Source: Candidatus Lernaella stagnicola
Lineage (GTDB): Bacteria > Lernaellota > Lernaellaia > Lernaellales > Lernaellaceae
NCBI GenBank assembly: GCA_030765525.1
Contig: JAVCCK010000035.1
Coordinates: 62,001 to 126,000, forward strand
Direction: 5' to 3'
DNA: 64,000 nt
Numbering within the stretch: the first letter of the stretch is position 1; each line of letters opens with the position of its first letter. The notes beneath the pieces were generated by a model, which was not told the origin of the DNA, did not search any database, and saw nothing but the letters and a program-made list of their open reading frames with translations. Made by a program: the position numbers and the translations under genes. Below are positions 27,331 through 37,300 of this stretch, piece by piece.

Positions 27331-29013
27331 TCAACGGTTTACATTGTTTTCTGGTTCCTTTTTTCGACCGGTCACCTCCCACGAGGCGAGGGGAAATTGG
27401 ACCGTAAACGCCGTGCCGTGGCTCGGCTTGCTGGCAAAGCGAATATTGCCGCCCATTCCCTCCGCGAGCATTTTGCTGGTCGGCATGCCCAAACCGAAAC
27501 CTTCGTGGTGTGTGTCGAGTCGCTCGATCTGTTGAAAACGGTCAAACACTTTGTGAGCGTCTTCGGTTCGTATTCCGATGCCCGTGTCGGCCACGACCAG
27601 GCGAATCGTCGGTTCACTATCGGCGTGCGCCACCGACAGGGCCACGGAAATCCGACCCCGATCGGTAAACTTGATCGCGTTATTCAGCAGGTTCGTGAGA
27701 ATCTGTACGAAACGGCCGGCGTCAAGACGAACTTCACGCAGCCGCACATCTTCCTCGACGTTCAATTCGAAGGCTAACTTTTTTTTCTCCACCGCCGGCC
27801 GTTGCACTTCGCAGGTTTGGCGGACAAGTTCGATCAAATCCACGGATTCGAAATGGAATTGCAGGCGCCCGCTCTCCAAGCCGGTCAGGTCCAGCAGATC
27901 GTTGATCAGACGCGCGAGGCGGACGGCTTCGATGCGGATGATACGCAGGAAACGCTTGCGACCGTCAGGGGTGAGCGGCAGGTCGTCGACCATCAACGCT
28001 TCGGCGCTGGCGCTGATGGAGGTCAGTGGGGTCTTCAATTCGTGCGACACGAGGCTCAGGAAGTCATCTTTGTTCTTATCCACTTCCCGCAATCGCTCTA
28101 ATGCGATCGACAATTTCGCGGTACGGTCGGCGATGTGCTGCTCGAGGTTCAGATTCAGTTCCATCAGTTCCTGATCGGCGCGCTCCAATGCCGTTTGCTG
28201 TTCGCCCAATTTTTGGCGCGTCTCCACGAGTTTGCGTGTCATGTCGGCAAAGCGCTCGGTCAACAAGCCGATTTCGTCTCGCCGTTCGGCGGCCATGTGC
28301 ACCGGCGCGACGCCGTTGAATTCCGTCATGGCCTGCGCGAGTTTGTCCAAGGGGCTGGTCAGGTTACGCGTCAACCACCGCGAGAGCAGTAAGGCGATCA
28401 GCCCGATGGCAACGAAAAGAGAAACGACGAGCAAGCGAAGTTGCCCGATGGTGGCGTCGACTTTCGCCCGCACGGTGGCCGTGAAGTCATCGCGGAATTT
28501 CTGCGAGGCGCTGCGCCACAGCGGGTTGCGCGAGCGAGGCATCGCCAACAACAGCAGTTGGCCGTCGGCGCTCAACTCGCACGAGCTGGTCACATACTGA
28601 TCTTGGAGACGCCGATTGAGTTCTTCGAGCCTTTGAATGCCATCCATCGCGCGATGGTCCTTGGACGCGCCGATCAATTCTCCCGCCTCGCTGAAAACAA
28701 ACGCGGTGGTGGGCGTGCGTTCCAAAACGGCGAACACGTCGCTCATCGTATCGTCCAAGTCGCCGTCGTGGTCGTCCGAGGCGCGACGCCAAACTTCGCT
28801 CACGGCCAGGGCGGTTTGGTGCAGGGAGTCTTCCATGTCGTCTTGCACGGCATAATTGAGCAGCATGCTTTTACGCTGCGCATAATCGCCGGCATCTTTT
28901 ACGATGAGTGTAGCTGTGGAGTGAAGCAAGTCGCCCAGCGTCAGATACAATGCGGCAACGGGGCCGATCGAAAACAGCAGCGTCCACAACAAAATGCGCG
29001 TGCGGATTCGCAT
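27331..29013 (-). CDS. Sensor histidine kinase
   Basis: The 560-residue protein has a transmembrane helix (ILLWTLLFSIGPVAALYLTL), an extracytoplasmic sensing part to about residue 190, a second helix (LRLLVVSLFVAIGLIALLL), a HAMP linker, a coiled coil and then HisKA (FLSLVSHELKTPLTSI, phospho-His near residue 323). The ATPase domain shows N box NLLNNAIKF, G1 VVADTGIGI, F and G2 GFGLGMPTSK. It is a full transmitter module without a receiver domain. AAGGAG lies eight bases before the ATG. No response regulator gene is adjacent, so the partner is elsewhere. It precedes the 60-base gap to the zinc-finger gene and follows the MBL-fold gene. Confidence 0.93.
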   Translation of the reverse strand: MRIRTRILLWTLLFSIGPVAALYLTLGDLLHSTATLIVKDAGDYAQRKSMLLNYAVQDDMEDSLHQTALAVSEVWRRASDDHDGDLDDTMSDVFAVLERTPTTAFVFSEAGELIGASKDHRAMDGIQRLEELNRRLQDQYVTSSCELSADGQLLLLAMPRSRNPLWRSASQKFRDDFTATVRAKVDATIGQLRLLVVSLFVAIGLIALLLSRWLTRNLTSPLDKLAQAMTEFNGVAPVHMAAERRDEIGLLTERFADMTRKLVETRQKLGEQQTALERADQELMELNLNLEQHIADRTAKLSIALERLREVDKNKDDFLSLVSHELKTPLTSISASAEALMVDDLPLTPDGRKRFLRIIRIEAVRLARLINDLLDLTGLESGRLQFHFESVDLIELVRQTCEVQRPAVEKKKLAFELNVEEDVRLREVRLDAGRFVQILTNLLNNAIKFTDRGRISVALSVAHADSEPTIRLVVADTGIGIRTEDAHKVFDRFQQIERLDTHHEGFGLGMPTSKMLAEGMGGNIRFASKPSHGTAFTVQFPLASWEVTGRKKEPENNVNR

Positions 29014-29049
29014 AAGCCTCGCTCCTTGCGGATTGGCGGTCGCGTCCTT

Positions 29050-29862
29050 TTAGAAGGGGATCGGCTCGAACGGTCGGGGCACGATGATCTCCACGTCGGG
29101 CGCGACGGCCTTAACTTTCTCGCCAAACACATGGGGGTCGCTACCGGGAATGTACCGCGTGTTTTCCGACAGTGGCAAGGAGAAATCGTCAAAATGAAAC
29201 GGAATCACGCGCTTGGGGCGGATGCGCGCCAGCAATCGCGGGATGAAATCCACCGTGGCGCGATAGCCCGACGCACACACCCAGGCCGAATCCAGCGAGC
29301 GAAGCGGGATCAGGTTGTCGATCAAATTCGCCGTACCCTGGTGGAAGATCGTCTTGCCCCCGGCGGTGACAAGCAGCAACAACGGTGGCTCGCCGTGCCG
29401 AAAATGCCAGGCCCGCAGTGGTGGCTTCCGCTTGGGGTCGATTTTCCCGGGGAAAGGCACTTTGCCCAGCGCCACCAGACCGTGACGCGTTTTGATCGGC
29501 TCGATGCGGAAGGGGCCAATATCGAAACACTCGCCGCCCGCCAACACGCGCCGGCAGCCCGGCAAGCCGTGGATCTTCAGGCACGTGTCGACGCTCTCGT
29601 TACCCCACACGGGCAGGCCGAGTTTTTCGGCGATGTACGGCGTGTCCTGCAAGTGGTCGGAGTGAGCGTGCGTGATGACCACGCCGATGATCTCGCCCGT
29701 CACGTTCTCGAGGTAGTCGTCAATCTTCGTCTTGTTGGGGATCAACGGCTTCGTGAAGGTCTTCCACTTGCTCGGCCTGCTCAGATGCGGATCGATCAGC
29801 AGTACTTTCCCCTGATGTTCCAGTTCCAGATTCGCCGTCCCCAGCCATTTCACGGTAGCCAT
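29050..29862 (-). CDS. MBL-fold metallo-hydrolase
   Basis: The 270-residue protein reads VKWLGTANLELEHQGKVLLI then DPHLSRP, and ITHAHSDHLQDTPYI (HxHxDH zinc motif near residue 80), a later histidine in KTRHGLV and a final PFHFDDFSLPL. This is a small L-ascorbate/UlaG or lipid-side type metallo-beta-lactamase fold enzyme. Its substrate cannot be named. The ATG at 29862 begins the conserved first strand and has GGGGAAACGAG before it. The start lies inside the 3' end of the upstream methyltransferase reading frame, an overlap of 143 bases, which is unusual. Confidence 0.85.
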   Translation of the reverse strand: MATVKWLGTANLELEHQGKVLLIDPHLSRPSKWKTFTKPLIPNKTKIDDYLENVTGEIIGVVITHAHSDHLQDTPYIAEKLGLPVWGNESVDTCLKIHGLPGCRRVLAGGECFDIGPFRIEPIKTRHGLVALGKVPFPGKIDPKRKPPLRAWHFRHGEPPLLLLVTAGGKTIFHQGTANLIDNLIPLRSLDSAWVCASGYRATVDFIPRLLARIRPKRVIPFHFDDFSLPLSENTRYIPGSDPHVFGEKVKAVAPDVEIIVPRPFEPIPF

Positions 29863-30595
29863 CTCGTTTCCCCACTTCCGCAACGTGTTTCAAGTACCAT
29901 TCCGTATCCGAAAGAAGCCCGTGCAAAATCCTGACTTCGAGTTCATTGGGCGCCGCGCGCGAAAACAACCGCCGCAACTGACGCATGTTCCGCTCGGGAT
30001 TGTCTTTGTCGATGAAACCGACCTCGAGATACACGCGGCGCATGTGTTCATAGAACCGCCGTATCTTGTCGTGCGGGGCGGGCACGTGCTTGTTGACGTC
30101 CAGCGGCGCCTCGCAGGCCCGCGTGAACAGTTCATACGCCAACAGAAGCACCGCCTGCGCGAGGTTCAAACTGCGATGCGCCGGGTCGGTGATGATCTCC
30201 ACCAACTCGTTGCATAAATCCATCTCTTGCTTGTTCAGACCGCTGGGCTCGTTGCCGAACACCAGCGCGCCCGTCTGGCCGTCGGCAAGACGCGGCAGCA
30301 ACCAATCGGGCAGGGCGCGTGAGGAGCAGAAACGTTGCCGGAATTTCCCCAGCCGCCGCGACGCGCCGACGACGTAATGAAAATCCTTCAACGCCGTGGC
30401 GAGGTCGTCTTGATATTCAGCGTCGCGCACGAGCTGGTAGGCACTGACGGCCATACGTCGGCACAATTCCGTTTCGACGTATTGGGGCTGGACGATAATT
30501 AAGCGCGACATGCCGAAGTTGCGCATCGCGCGCGCCACCTGGCCGACGTTGCCGTCGCCCATCGGGCGCACCAACACCACGGCAATGCGGTCCAT
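29720..30595 (-). CDS. TrmJ-like SPOUT tRNA/rRNA methyltransferase
   Basis: The 291-residue protein has the SpoU/TrmD trefoil-knot pattern of the TrmJ group: AVVLVRPMGDGNVGQVARAM at the start, ALVFGNEPSGLNKQEMDLCN near residue 125 and SLNLAQAVLLLAYE near residue 155 as motifs 1-3. TrmJ-type enzymes 2'-O-methylate tRNA; here the exact RNA is not certain. The ATG at 30595 starts the conserved part; a TTG at 30640 is possible but lies in the end of the GATase gene. The last 50 residues (GDGESGTGTSGESTADR onward) look disordered and overlap the first 143 bases of the MBL gene. Confidence 0.85.
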   Translation of the reverse strand: MDRIAVVLVRPMGDGNVGQVARAMRNFGMSRLIIVQPQYVETELCRRMAVSAYQLVRDAEYQDDLATALKDFHYVVGASRRLGKFRQRFCSSRALPDWLLPRLADGQTGALVFGNEPSGLNKQEMDLCNELVEIITDPAHRSLNLAQAVLLLAYELFTRACEAPLDVNKHVPAPHDKIRRFYEHMRRVYLEVGFIDKDNPERNMRQLRRLFSRAAPNELEVRILHGLLSDTEWYLKHVAEVGKRDGYREMAGDGESGTGTSGESTADRSASEQAEQVEDLHEAVDPQQDED

Positions 30596-30621
30596 GATTT
30601 CCGGGTGTTGCGGATAGTCGA

Positions 30622-31299
30622 TCAATTCATCTGCCTCCAAAAGTTGACGAACAGGCGTCGCGCCCGCTCTGCCGCCGTCGCCGCCGAGGGGGCGGACTGC
30701 TTCGCAACAACCAGCATTTTATCATGCAGCGTCATGGCCGCTAACATCAAATGGGCGTGCGGACCCCAGAATTCCGGATGAAACTGAATGCCCCAACTCG
30801 GAAATCCGGCGACTTGAAACGCCTGCACGCCGCAACTCTCGCTGTGCGCCAGAACCCGCGCCGCCGCGGGCGGATCGTGTACTTCGTCATAATGCGAGCA
30901 AAACCAATACGCGCGTTGCGGCAGGTCCTCAAAAAGCGGCTCCGCGACATCCAGAGCAACCGGGTACCACCCGAATTCCGCGCGCGCCGTGCGCCACACG
31001 TGGTCTTTGCCCCACAGAGCTCGCGCGAGAAGTTGATGCCCGAAGCAAATGCCCAGCACGTGTTTGCCCGCCAACACAGCGTACGACACCAGATCCGCCT
31101 GCCGTTTGATCCAATCATCGTCGGCTAAAACCGACGCCTCGGAGCCGGTGACGATCAGCCGGTCAAAATCCAGCAGCGTCGGGAGCGTATCGTGTACGCC
31201 GCTGACCCGGCGCACGTCACCCGGTAGGCAACGAGCGGTCTTTTCGCCCTCGCGCAGGAAAAAGGGGATGACCGAATTGTCGATCACGACGGTTCGCAA
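30622..31299 (-). CDS. Type 1 glutamine amidotransferase
   Basis: The 225-residue protein is a class I glutamine amidotransferase domain: GKHVLGICFGHQLLARALWG contains the catalytic Cys, and SWGIQFHPEFWGPHAHLM contains the catalytic His-x-Glu. Such enzymes release ammonia from glutamine for a partner synthase; no partner lies next to it, so a stand-alone gamma-glutamyl hydrolase or guanine-type role is possible. Translation starts at TTG (31299), with AAGGAA upstream. It precedes the TrmJ-like gene and follows pyrF on the minus strand. Confidence 0.85.
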   Translation of the reverse strand: MRTVVIDNSVIPFFLREGEKTARCLPGDVRRVSGVHDTLPTLLDFDRLIVTGSEASVLADDDWIKRQADLVSYAVLAGKHVLGICFGHQLLARALWGKDHVWRTARAEFGWYPVALDVAEPLFEDLPQRAYWFCSHYDEVHDPPAAARVLAHSESCGVQAFQVAGFPSWGIQFHPEFWGPHAHLMLAAMTLHDKMLVVAKQSAPSAATAAERARRLFVNFWRQMN

Positions 31300-31317
31300 A
31301 GCGTTTCCTTTTCTCGA

Positions 31318-32049
31318 TTACGCAACGCCCCGCGCCGCCGCTTCCATTTCTTCGACAATCGCTTCCGCCGCCGCTTCCGGCAGCGGGGCTTGCGTGATGG
31401 GACGGCCGACTACGAGGTAATCGGCACCGGCGGCGATCGCCTTGCTTGGCGTCATGACACGTTTTTGATCGCCGAGCTCGGCCGCGGCCGGGCGGATGCC
31501 GGGTGCGACGATCAGGAAATCCGACCCGCAGGCTTTTTTGATCGCGGCAGCTTCCTGTGCGCTGGCCACCACGCCGTCCAGGCCGTTGGCGTGCGCCAGT
31601 TCAGCCAGGCGAAGAGCGGCTTCGTCGGGTTTGCCCGCGAGTCCCACCGCTGCGAGATCGGCGGCGTCCAGACTCGTCAGCACGGTGACGCCAATGACGA
31701 TCGTTCGTTCGCGGTTTTTGACGAGCGCCACGTTCTCCGCTGCCGACCGCGCCGCCTGCAACATCGCCGGGCCACCGGACGCGTGTACGTTGAGCATCCA
31801 CACGCCTTGGGCGGCGGCGGCGCCGACCGCGCGCGCCACAGTGTTAGGGATATCGTGAAACTTGAGATCGAGAAACACGCGGCTGCCGCGCTCGGCAATC
31901 GCGCGCAGCACGTCAGGTCCCTCGGCGACGAATAGTTCCTTGCCCACTTTGAACGCGCCGACGAAATCGGCCAAGCGGTCCACCAAGCGTTCGGCGGTCG
32001 CCAGGTTCGGCACGTCCAGAGCGACGATGAGTTTCTCACGCATCGTCAC
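31318..32049 (-). CDS. pyrF: Orotidine 5'-phosphate decarboxylase
   Basis: The 243-residue TIM-barrel enzyme converts OMP to UMP in pyrimidine synthesis. The signature VFLDLKFHDIPNTVARAV (D-x-K-x-x-D tetrad, near residue 60) and IVALDVPNLATAERLV at the N-terminus are clear; VAPGIRP and VVGRPIT near the C-terminus bind phosphate. The GTG at 32049 has GGAGG six bases upstream; the ATG at 32043 is too far from it, so GTG is the better start. The gene overlaps the proS stop, showing coupled translation. Confidence 0.95.
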   Translation of the reverse strand: MTMREKLIVALDVPNLATAERLVDRLADFVGAFKVGKELFVAEGPDVLRAIAERGSRVFLDLKFHDIPNTVARAVGAAAAQGVWMLNVHASGGPAMLQAARSAAENVALVKNRERTIVIGVTVLTSLDAADLAAVGLAGKPDEAALRLAELAHANGLDGVVASAQEAAAIKKACGSDFLIVAPGIRPAAAELGDQKRVMTPSKAIAAGADYLVVGRPITQAPLPEAAAEAIVEEMEAAARGVA

Positions 32050-33757
32050 GTAACGCCTCCGTAATGATTTGTTGCACGCGCGCGGACACTTCTTCCAGCG
32101 GCACGAGGGTTACGTCGGCCTCGGCCCGCAATTTCAGTTCCGCCGCGTTCTCGGCCAGGCTGCGCTTGCCGACCGTGATGCGAATCGGGTAGCCGACCAA
32201 ATCCGCATCGGCGAACTTGACACCCGGCCGCTCCTTGCGATCGTCGAAAACGACCTCGACTCCGAGGCCGCGCAATTGTTCGTAAATCTCTTGCGCCTTA
32301 ACTTCCTCGGCGCCGCCGGGCTTGCCCGCAGGCACGATCACAACGTGATAGGGGGCCAGGGGAATCGGCCAGATGATGCCTCTGTCGTCGTGGCCTTGCT
32401 CGATTGCCGACGCTGCGGTTCGGCCAATGCCGATGCCGTAGCAACCCATGACCGCCTGCTGTGCCTTGCCGTTTTCGTCCAGGAAGGTGCAGCGCATGGA
32501 CTCGGAGTATTTCTGTCCGAGCTTGAAAACATGCCCGACCTCGATGCCCCGCACGACCTTGTACGTCCCGCCGTGCGGACACGGATCGCCCTCTTCGGCC
32601 ACGCGGATATCGGCCCATTGCGTCGGCTCGAAATCGCGACCGACGTTCAAGCCGGTGACGTGGTAGTCTGCCTCGTTGGCTCCGCTGGTCAAATTGCCCA
32701 GGCCGCGCAAGCCGTAGTCGGCGATCAAATGCTTGACCTTCAATCCCTGCGGACCGGCGAAACCCACCGGCGCGCCGGTCACCTGCTGAATTGTGTCGGG
32801 ATCGGCCAATTCCAGCATTTCCGCGCCAAGCAGGCGCTGTAATTTGACCATGTTGATTTCGTGATCGCCGCGCACGAGCGCCACGACGGGCTCGCCGTCA
32901 GCGAGGAAAATCAGGGTTTTGACCATCTGCTGTGGCGTCGTTTCCAGGAAGGCGCTGACCTCTTCGATCGTGCGCTGGTCCGGCGTGTGGACCTTCTCCA
33001 GCGGTGCCGGTTCGCCGTCGAAAGGCGTATCGGGCACCTCGGGTAGTTCGGCTTTTTCCACGTTGGCCGCGTAGTGGCCCTCGTCGCTATAGACGATGGC
33101 GTCCTCGCCGGTATCGGCCAGCACCATGAACTCGGCGCTGAAGCTGCCGCCGATGTTGCCCGAGTCGGCGGCGACTTCACGGAAGCGCAGGCCGCAACGA
33201 CGGAAGATTCGATTGTACGCTTCGCGCATCCGCTCGTAGGCGGCGTTGGCGCCTTCTTCATCGGCGTCGAAGCTGTAGGCGTCTTTCATGATGAATTCGC
33301 GCCCGCGCATTAAGCCGAAGCGGGGCCGGACTTCGTCACGGAACTTCGGGCTGATCTGGTAGAGATTCAGCGGCATGTCCTTGTACGAGCGCAGATCGTG
33401 CCGGACCAGGTCGGTGATGACTTCCTCGGCGGTCGGCGCCAGGCAGAATTCGCGCCCGCTGCGGTCCTTGAGCCGGGCCAGTTCGGGACCGTAGAGCTCC
33501 CAGCGGCCTGATTCGCGCCACAGCTCGGCCGGATGCACGTAGGGCAGCAGCACTTCCAGCGCGCCCGCGCGGTCCATCTCCTCGCGTACGATCTGTTCGA
33601 CCTTGCGGATTACGCGCAGGCCGAGCGGGAGGTAGTCGTAGATCCCGGCGGCGAGTTTGCGAATCATACCGGCGCGCAGCATAAGCTGGTGACTGACCAC
33701 CTCGGCGTCGGCGGGAGTCTCCTTCAACGTGGGAACATACATTTGTGAAAGTCGCAC
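32036..33757 (-). CDS. proS: Prolyl-tRNA synthetase
   Basis: The 573-residue class II synthetase is of the bacterial type with the YbaK-like editing insertion (residues about 220-380, TIEEVSAFLETTPQQMVKTL and VALVRGDHEINMVKLQRLLG). The core has GIYDYLPLGLRVIRKVEQIV, RPRFGLMRGREFIMKDAYSF and the C-terminal anticodon part beginning APYHVVIVPAGK. It charges tRNA-Pro and edits Ala-tRNA-Pro. It is the first gene of a minus-strand group with pyrF, GATase, TrmJ-like, MBL and the histidine kinase. The length is normal. Confidence 0.97.
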   Translation of the reverse strand: MRLSQMYVPTLKETPADAEVVSHQLMLRAGMIRKLAAGIYDYLPLGLRVIRKVEQIVREEMDRAGALEVLLPYVHPAELWRESGRWELYGPELARLKDRSGREFCLAPTAEEVITDLVRHDLRSYKDMPLNLYQISPKFRDEVRPRFGLMRGREFIMKDAYSFDADEEGANAAYERMREAYNRIFRRCGLRFREVAADSGNIGGSFSAEFMVLADTGEDAIVYSDEGHYAANVEKAELPEVPDTPFDGEPAPLEKVHTPDQRTIEEVSAFLETTPQQMVKTLIFLADGEPVVALVRGDHEINMVKLQRLLGAEMLELADPDTIQQVTGAPVGFAGPQGLKVKHLIADYGLRGLGNLTSGANEADYHVTGLNVGRDFEPTQWADIRVAEEGDPCPHGGTYKVVRGIEVGHVFKLGQKYSESMRCTFLDENGKAQQAVMGCYGIGIGRTAASAIEQGHDDRGIIWPIPLAPYHVVIVPAGKPGGAEEVKAQEIYEQLRGLGVEVVFDDRKERPGVKFADADLVGYPIRITVGKRSLAENAAELKLRAEADVTLVPLEEVSARVQQIITEALRDDA

Positions 33758-33872
33758 GGCTATCTCCTTGCCATTTTTCCTTTGCGGCGCCGTACTTTAC
33801 CGAGTTTGTGGGGCGGAATAAAGGGCGTGCGCCAAGAAGTGAAAACTTCAGGCTCGCGGTTTCGGATGCGTC

Positions 33873-34349
33873 CTAGAAGCACTCTTCCATGCACGCGCCG
33901 TAGTTTTCCTGATAGCAGCCTTTGCGGCAGTCGTAGTCACCGAAGTTGCACGCGGAAAGACACGAAACGGCCGATTGGTTGCAGTCCCCGAAGCAAGCCC
34001 AATCCCAATCGCATTGCAGATTCTCGAAATCGCAATTGTCGGTGCCGGACCCGGGGTCTTCCACCATCGCGGAAAAAACGCAATAAAGCGCGTCGAGAAC
34101 CTCGGGCGCGAAAATAGCGTTGACCGTGAATTCCGCCCAAAATGCGGCGTTACATGCGAAAATGCCGCCCCAATAGTCAGCCTCATCAAGGCATTCGCGA
34201 GCGTTTTCGAAAGCATGCTCCACCGCCTCACAATATGACGGTTCCTCTTCCTCTTCCTCGTCGTCATCGCAGGCGAGCGGCAAGAGCAACGCCGCAATCA
34301 CCAGAATGAAACAGCCCCAGCGAAGGATTCGCATCCGATCGGATTTCAT
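33873..34349 (-). CDS. Small Cys-rich lipoprotein with repeated CX3C
   Basis: The 158-residue protein has a lipoprotein signal (residues 7-27, LPLAC lipobox) followed by an acidic run (DDDEEEEEEP). The mature part has 14 cysteines. Its last 40 residues show four C-x3-C units spaced six or seven residues apart, the pattern of a disulfide-linked alpha hairpin. I do not recognise the family. The ATG at 34349 is preceded by AAGGGA; an upstream GTG in frame is less likely. It is next to a subtilase-like gene encoded on the same strand, and may be a small exported partner, which is inference. Confidence 0.7.
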   Translation of the reverse strand: MKSDRMRILRWGCFILVIAALLLPLACDDDEEEEEEPSYCEAVEHAFENARECLDEADYWGGIFACNAAFWAEFTVNAIFAPEVLDALYCVFSAMVEDPGSGTDNCDFENLQCDWDWACFGDCNQSAVSCLSACNFGDYDCRKGCYQENYGACMEECF

Positions 34350-34382
34350 GACATTTTCCCTTTTCACGCCGCAAACGCGACG

Positions 34383-37300
34383 CTAACAGCCGCAACCCGC
34401 GTCATCGTTGTCGTCGTCGTCGCCGTAACTGGTGTCGTCATCGTCATCGCCGGAGTCGTCATCGCCGGAATCGTCGTCGTCCGCGCCGCCCACGGTGACC
34501 GGCACGCTGATCAACGAGTGATTACCGGCGTCGTCGAGAGTCTGCACGGCGAACCAGGGACTTCCCTTCCCGGCGGGCACATCGATCTCGACACGCTGAC
34601 CACCGATCACCGGCGCGGGGACCAAAATGTCCGGAAGCTGCTCGGCATCGTAGAAGTTCGCGGGTCCCTCCAGGCTTTCGCGGCTGGATGCGTAACGAAT
34701 GTCGTACGAAACCGGCGTGCCGCAGCGCCAGTCGTCACCGGGGGCGGTGAACGATAAGCGATAGCCGCTCGCCGTTTCCTCGACCTGCAAATCGGTGACG
34801 ACAATCGGCGGCTGCGTGTCGGTGCCGTAGGTGCCGGTGTTACGTTCGTCGTGGCGGTCGGTCCACCACTCGGCGGTCGTGCCTTGCGGTCCGCAGGCGT
34901 CGCCCAAGGTGCGCCAGCCATACAGCCAACCTTCCAACGTGTACTGGTAGATTTCCAGCGAGCCGTCGCCGTCGACATCGCCGACCGTCGGCCCGGAGGC
35001 GGACCACTGGTTGGTGAACTTCGGCCAGGTCGGCGGTTGCGAACCGGAGCCGTCCACCGCGTCCACCGTGAAGCCGCCCGTTCCGCAAATCGCTTCGGCG
35101 TAGCCGTCGCCGGAAATGTCAACGATAGCCGGGTTTGTGTACCAATTGCTGTCGTGCTGATCGACGGCGAAAAGCGGCTTGCTCAGATTCTGCAGCGAAT
35201 AGGCAAGAAGCTTAGGTTTGAGCAGTGAAATCCAACCGTCGATAACGTCGAGGATGCTGGAGGAGGGCAATACGTAGTGCAAACGGCCGTCGGCGCTCAA
35301 ACTGCCGAAGCTGCCGTGCGCCAACGCGTTGAAACTCGGCGTACCGCCCAAATGGCTTACGGTGATTTCACCGTTTTCGATTTCCAGAAGCTGCGGGTAC
35401 CAAATCGCCGACCCGACGCCGACGTACGTTTTGCCGTCCTGGTGGGCGAGTGCCGGGCTGGAGGTGATGCCGATGGTCACCGGCGGCAGCGGCAAGATAT
35501 CGCTGGCGGGGCCGAAAAGCTTCGCTGGGAAATTCGGCAGGAAGGGAGAACCCGAGGCGTTGTTGGTGCCGTCGTGGTAGATCGCGTAGAACCGCGTGCC
35601 CTTGAGGCCGAAGAGCCAATCTTCACAAACCTCGCTGGTCCCGACGAGAATCGACGGGTAGAGCGCGATGTCGTCGTTGTTGGAACCGGGATCGAAAATG
35701 CCGACCGCCGGCGTCGTGATGATCTGCGGATTGAAGCGTTCCATCTCGGAGTGGCAGACCTTGTCCGGCGGTACGTTGCCCGCTTCGCATTTGCAGAAAA
35801 CAGGGAAGCCCGGCACCGGGTCGGCGGCACCGTCGTTGTCGGCGTCGAAGGGTTTCCAGGCGTAGACGCGACCGTCGTAGGATGCGGCGATGATTTCCAG
35901 GATGCCGTCCCGATCCAGGTCGGCCAGCACGGGCGATCCCAGAAAAGTGCGGCCGTGGCCGAAGGCGTCGGTCGAGGAGTTGTCGGGGTCGGCCGCGTGC
36001 ACCGGGAAGCCCTCGAGCAGCGGCGCCGGTTGGCCGTTGTCGTCTAGATGCTCGGTGCCCTGCCGATGGAAGGCGAGCACCGCCCCGGCAATGGTCGTGA
36101 CCACGATGTAGGGTTCGCCATCGCCGAACAAGTCGCCGACCGCCGGGGTGCTGAGTGTCGCGTCGGCGGCGTCGTCCAGCCCGTTGTAATCCATGACGTT
36201 CAGCGGGAAGCCGGCCGACATTTCGTAGCCGTCGTCCGTCGATTTAAGCACCATGACGCTCTGCGGGCCGCTGGCGGCCACGACCATTTCCAGGCGTCCA
36301 TCGGTGTCGCCGTCCATGTCGTAGAGCGTGATGGACGAGCGGCCGGAGGCGTCCAGATTCAGCGGCATCTGCGGCAGCAGGCCGAAGTCCGCGCTCTGGT
36401 CGCGGTGGATGCTGATCGTGCGGCGGTCCTCGCCGCGCACGGTACCGTAGCCCGGCATGTTGTAGCCCGCGACCAGGCGTAGCGTCGCCGTAAAGTCGAA
36501 CGATTCCTTAGGCGGGCGGGTTACGTAGTCGGCGGGCAGCAGGTGGCTGATGTCGACTTGCGCCAGTACGTCGTCGATCGCCGCCGTGCCGTTGCCGGTG
36601 GCCACGCTCGTGAACTCATTGTCGAGCGGCTCTTTGCCGACCGCCACTTGCAGGTCCCACTGAAACGAACGCCCGCGGGCGTGCAGATACCCGGCAACTT
36701 CGATCTGGGGCGTGGCGACGGGGTCGATCACTCTGAACCATGCCGGGGCCCGAAATTTGACTTCGGGTGGAACGCGCGCCGGTTCGTCCTTGGCGGCATC
36801 GCCCAAAATAGCCAGAGCGGTCTTGGCGTTGGGGCGGCCGTAGCCGAAATGCGCGTCCCAGCCGGGCTGGCACGTGCCGCCGGTCCACGTGAGGCACCAG
36901 TCTTTGATGTCGTCGGCGGTCATGGTCATGATCTGCTTCACTTCGTTCGCGCTCAGTTCGATGCCCAAATCACGGCCGCGCGAAATGATCAGCCCCGCGA
37001 AGCCCGCAATATTCCCCGCCGCTTCGGAAGAGCAGGCGCCCGAAGAGCCGGCCAGGTGCACGTGCTCGCCCCACATGGTGCAGTAGGTTTCTGTGAAGCC
37101 GAACACTTCCATCGGGAAGAAACCCAAAAAATCGATCGGCGGTATCGGGAAGATTGCCTTGACGTTGATGACCTCGTCGAAGGAGCCGGGAAAGGCGTGG
37201 TGGTAGCTGTCTTCGTCGCTGGCCACGCCGACAAGCGTCAGGCCGTTTTCCGAATACATGGTCAGCGCCCGGTTGATGTCGCCGGATTGGTTAAGTGATT

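Noticed and set aside
28441-29934. 497-residue plus-strand open frame
   Set aside because: It is antisense to the histidine kinase and MBL genes, both of which carry family motifs.
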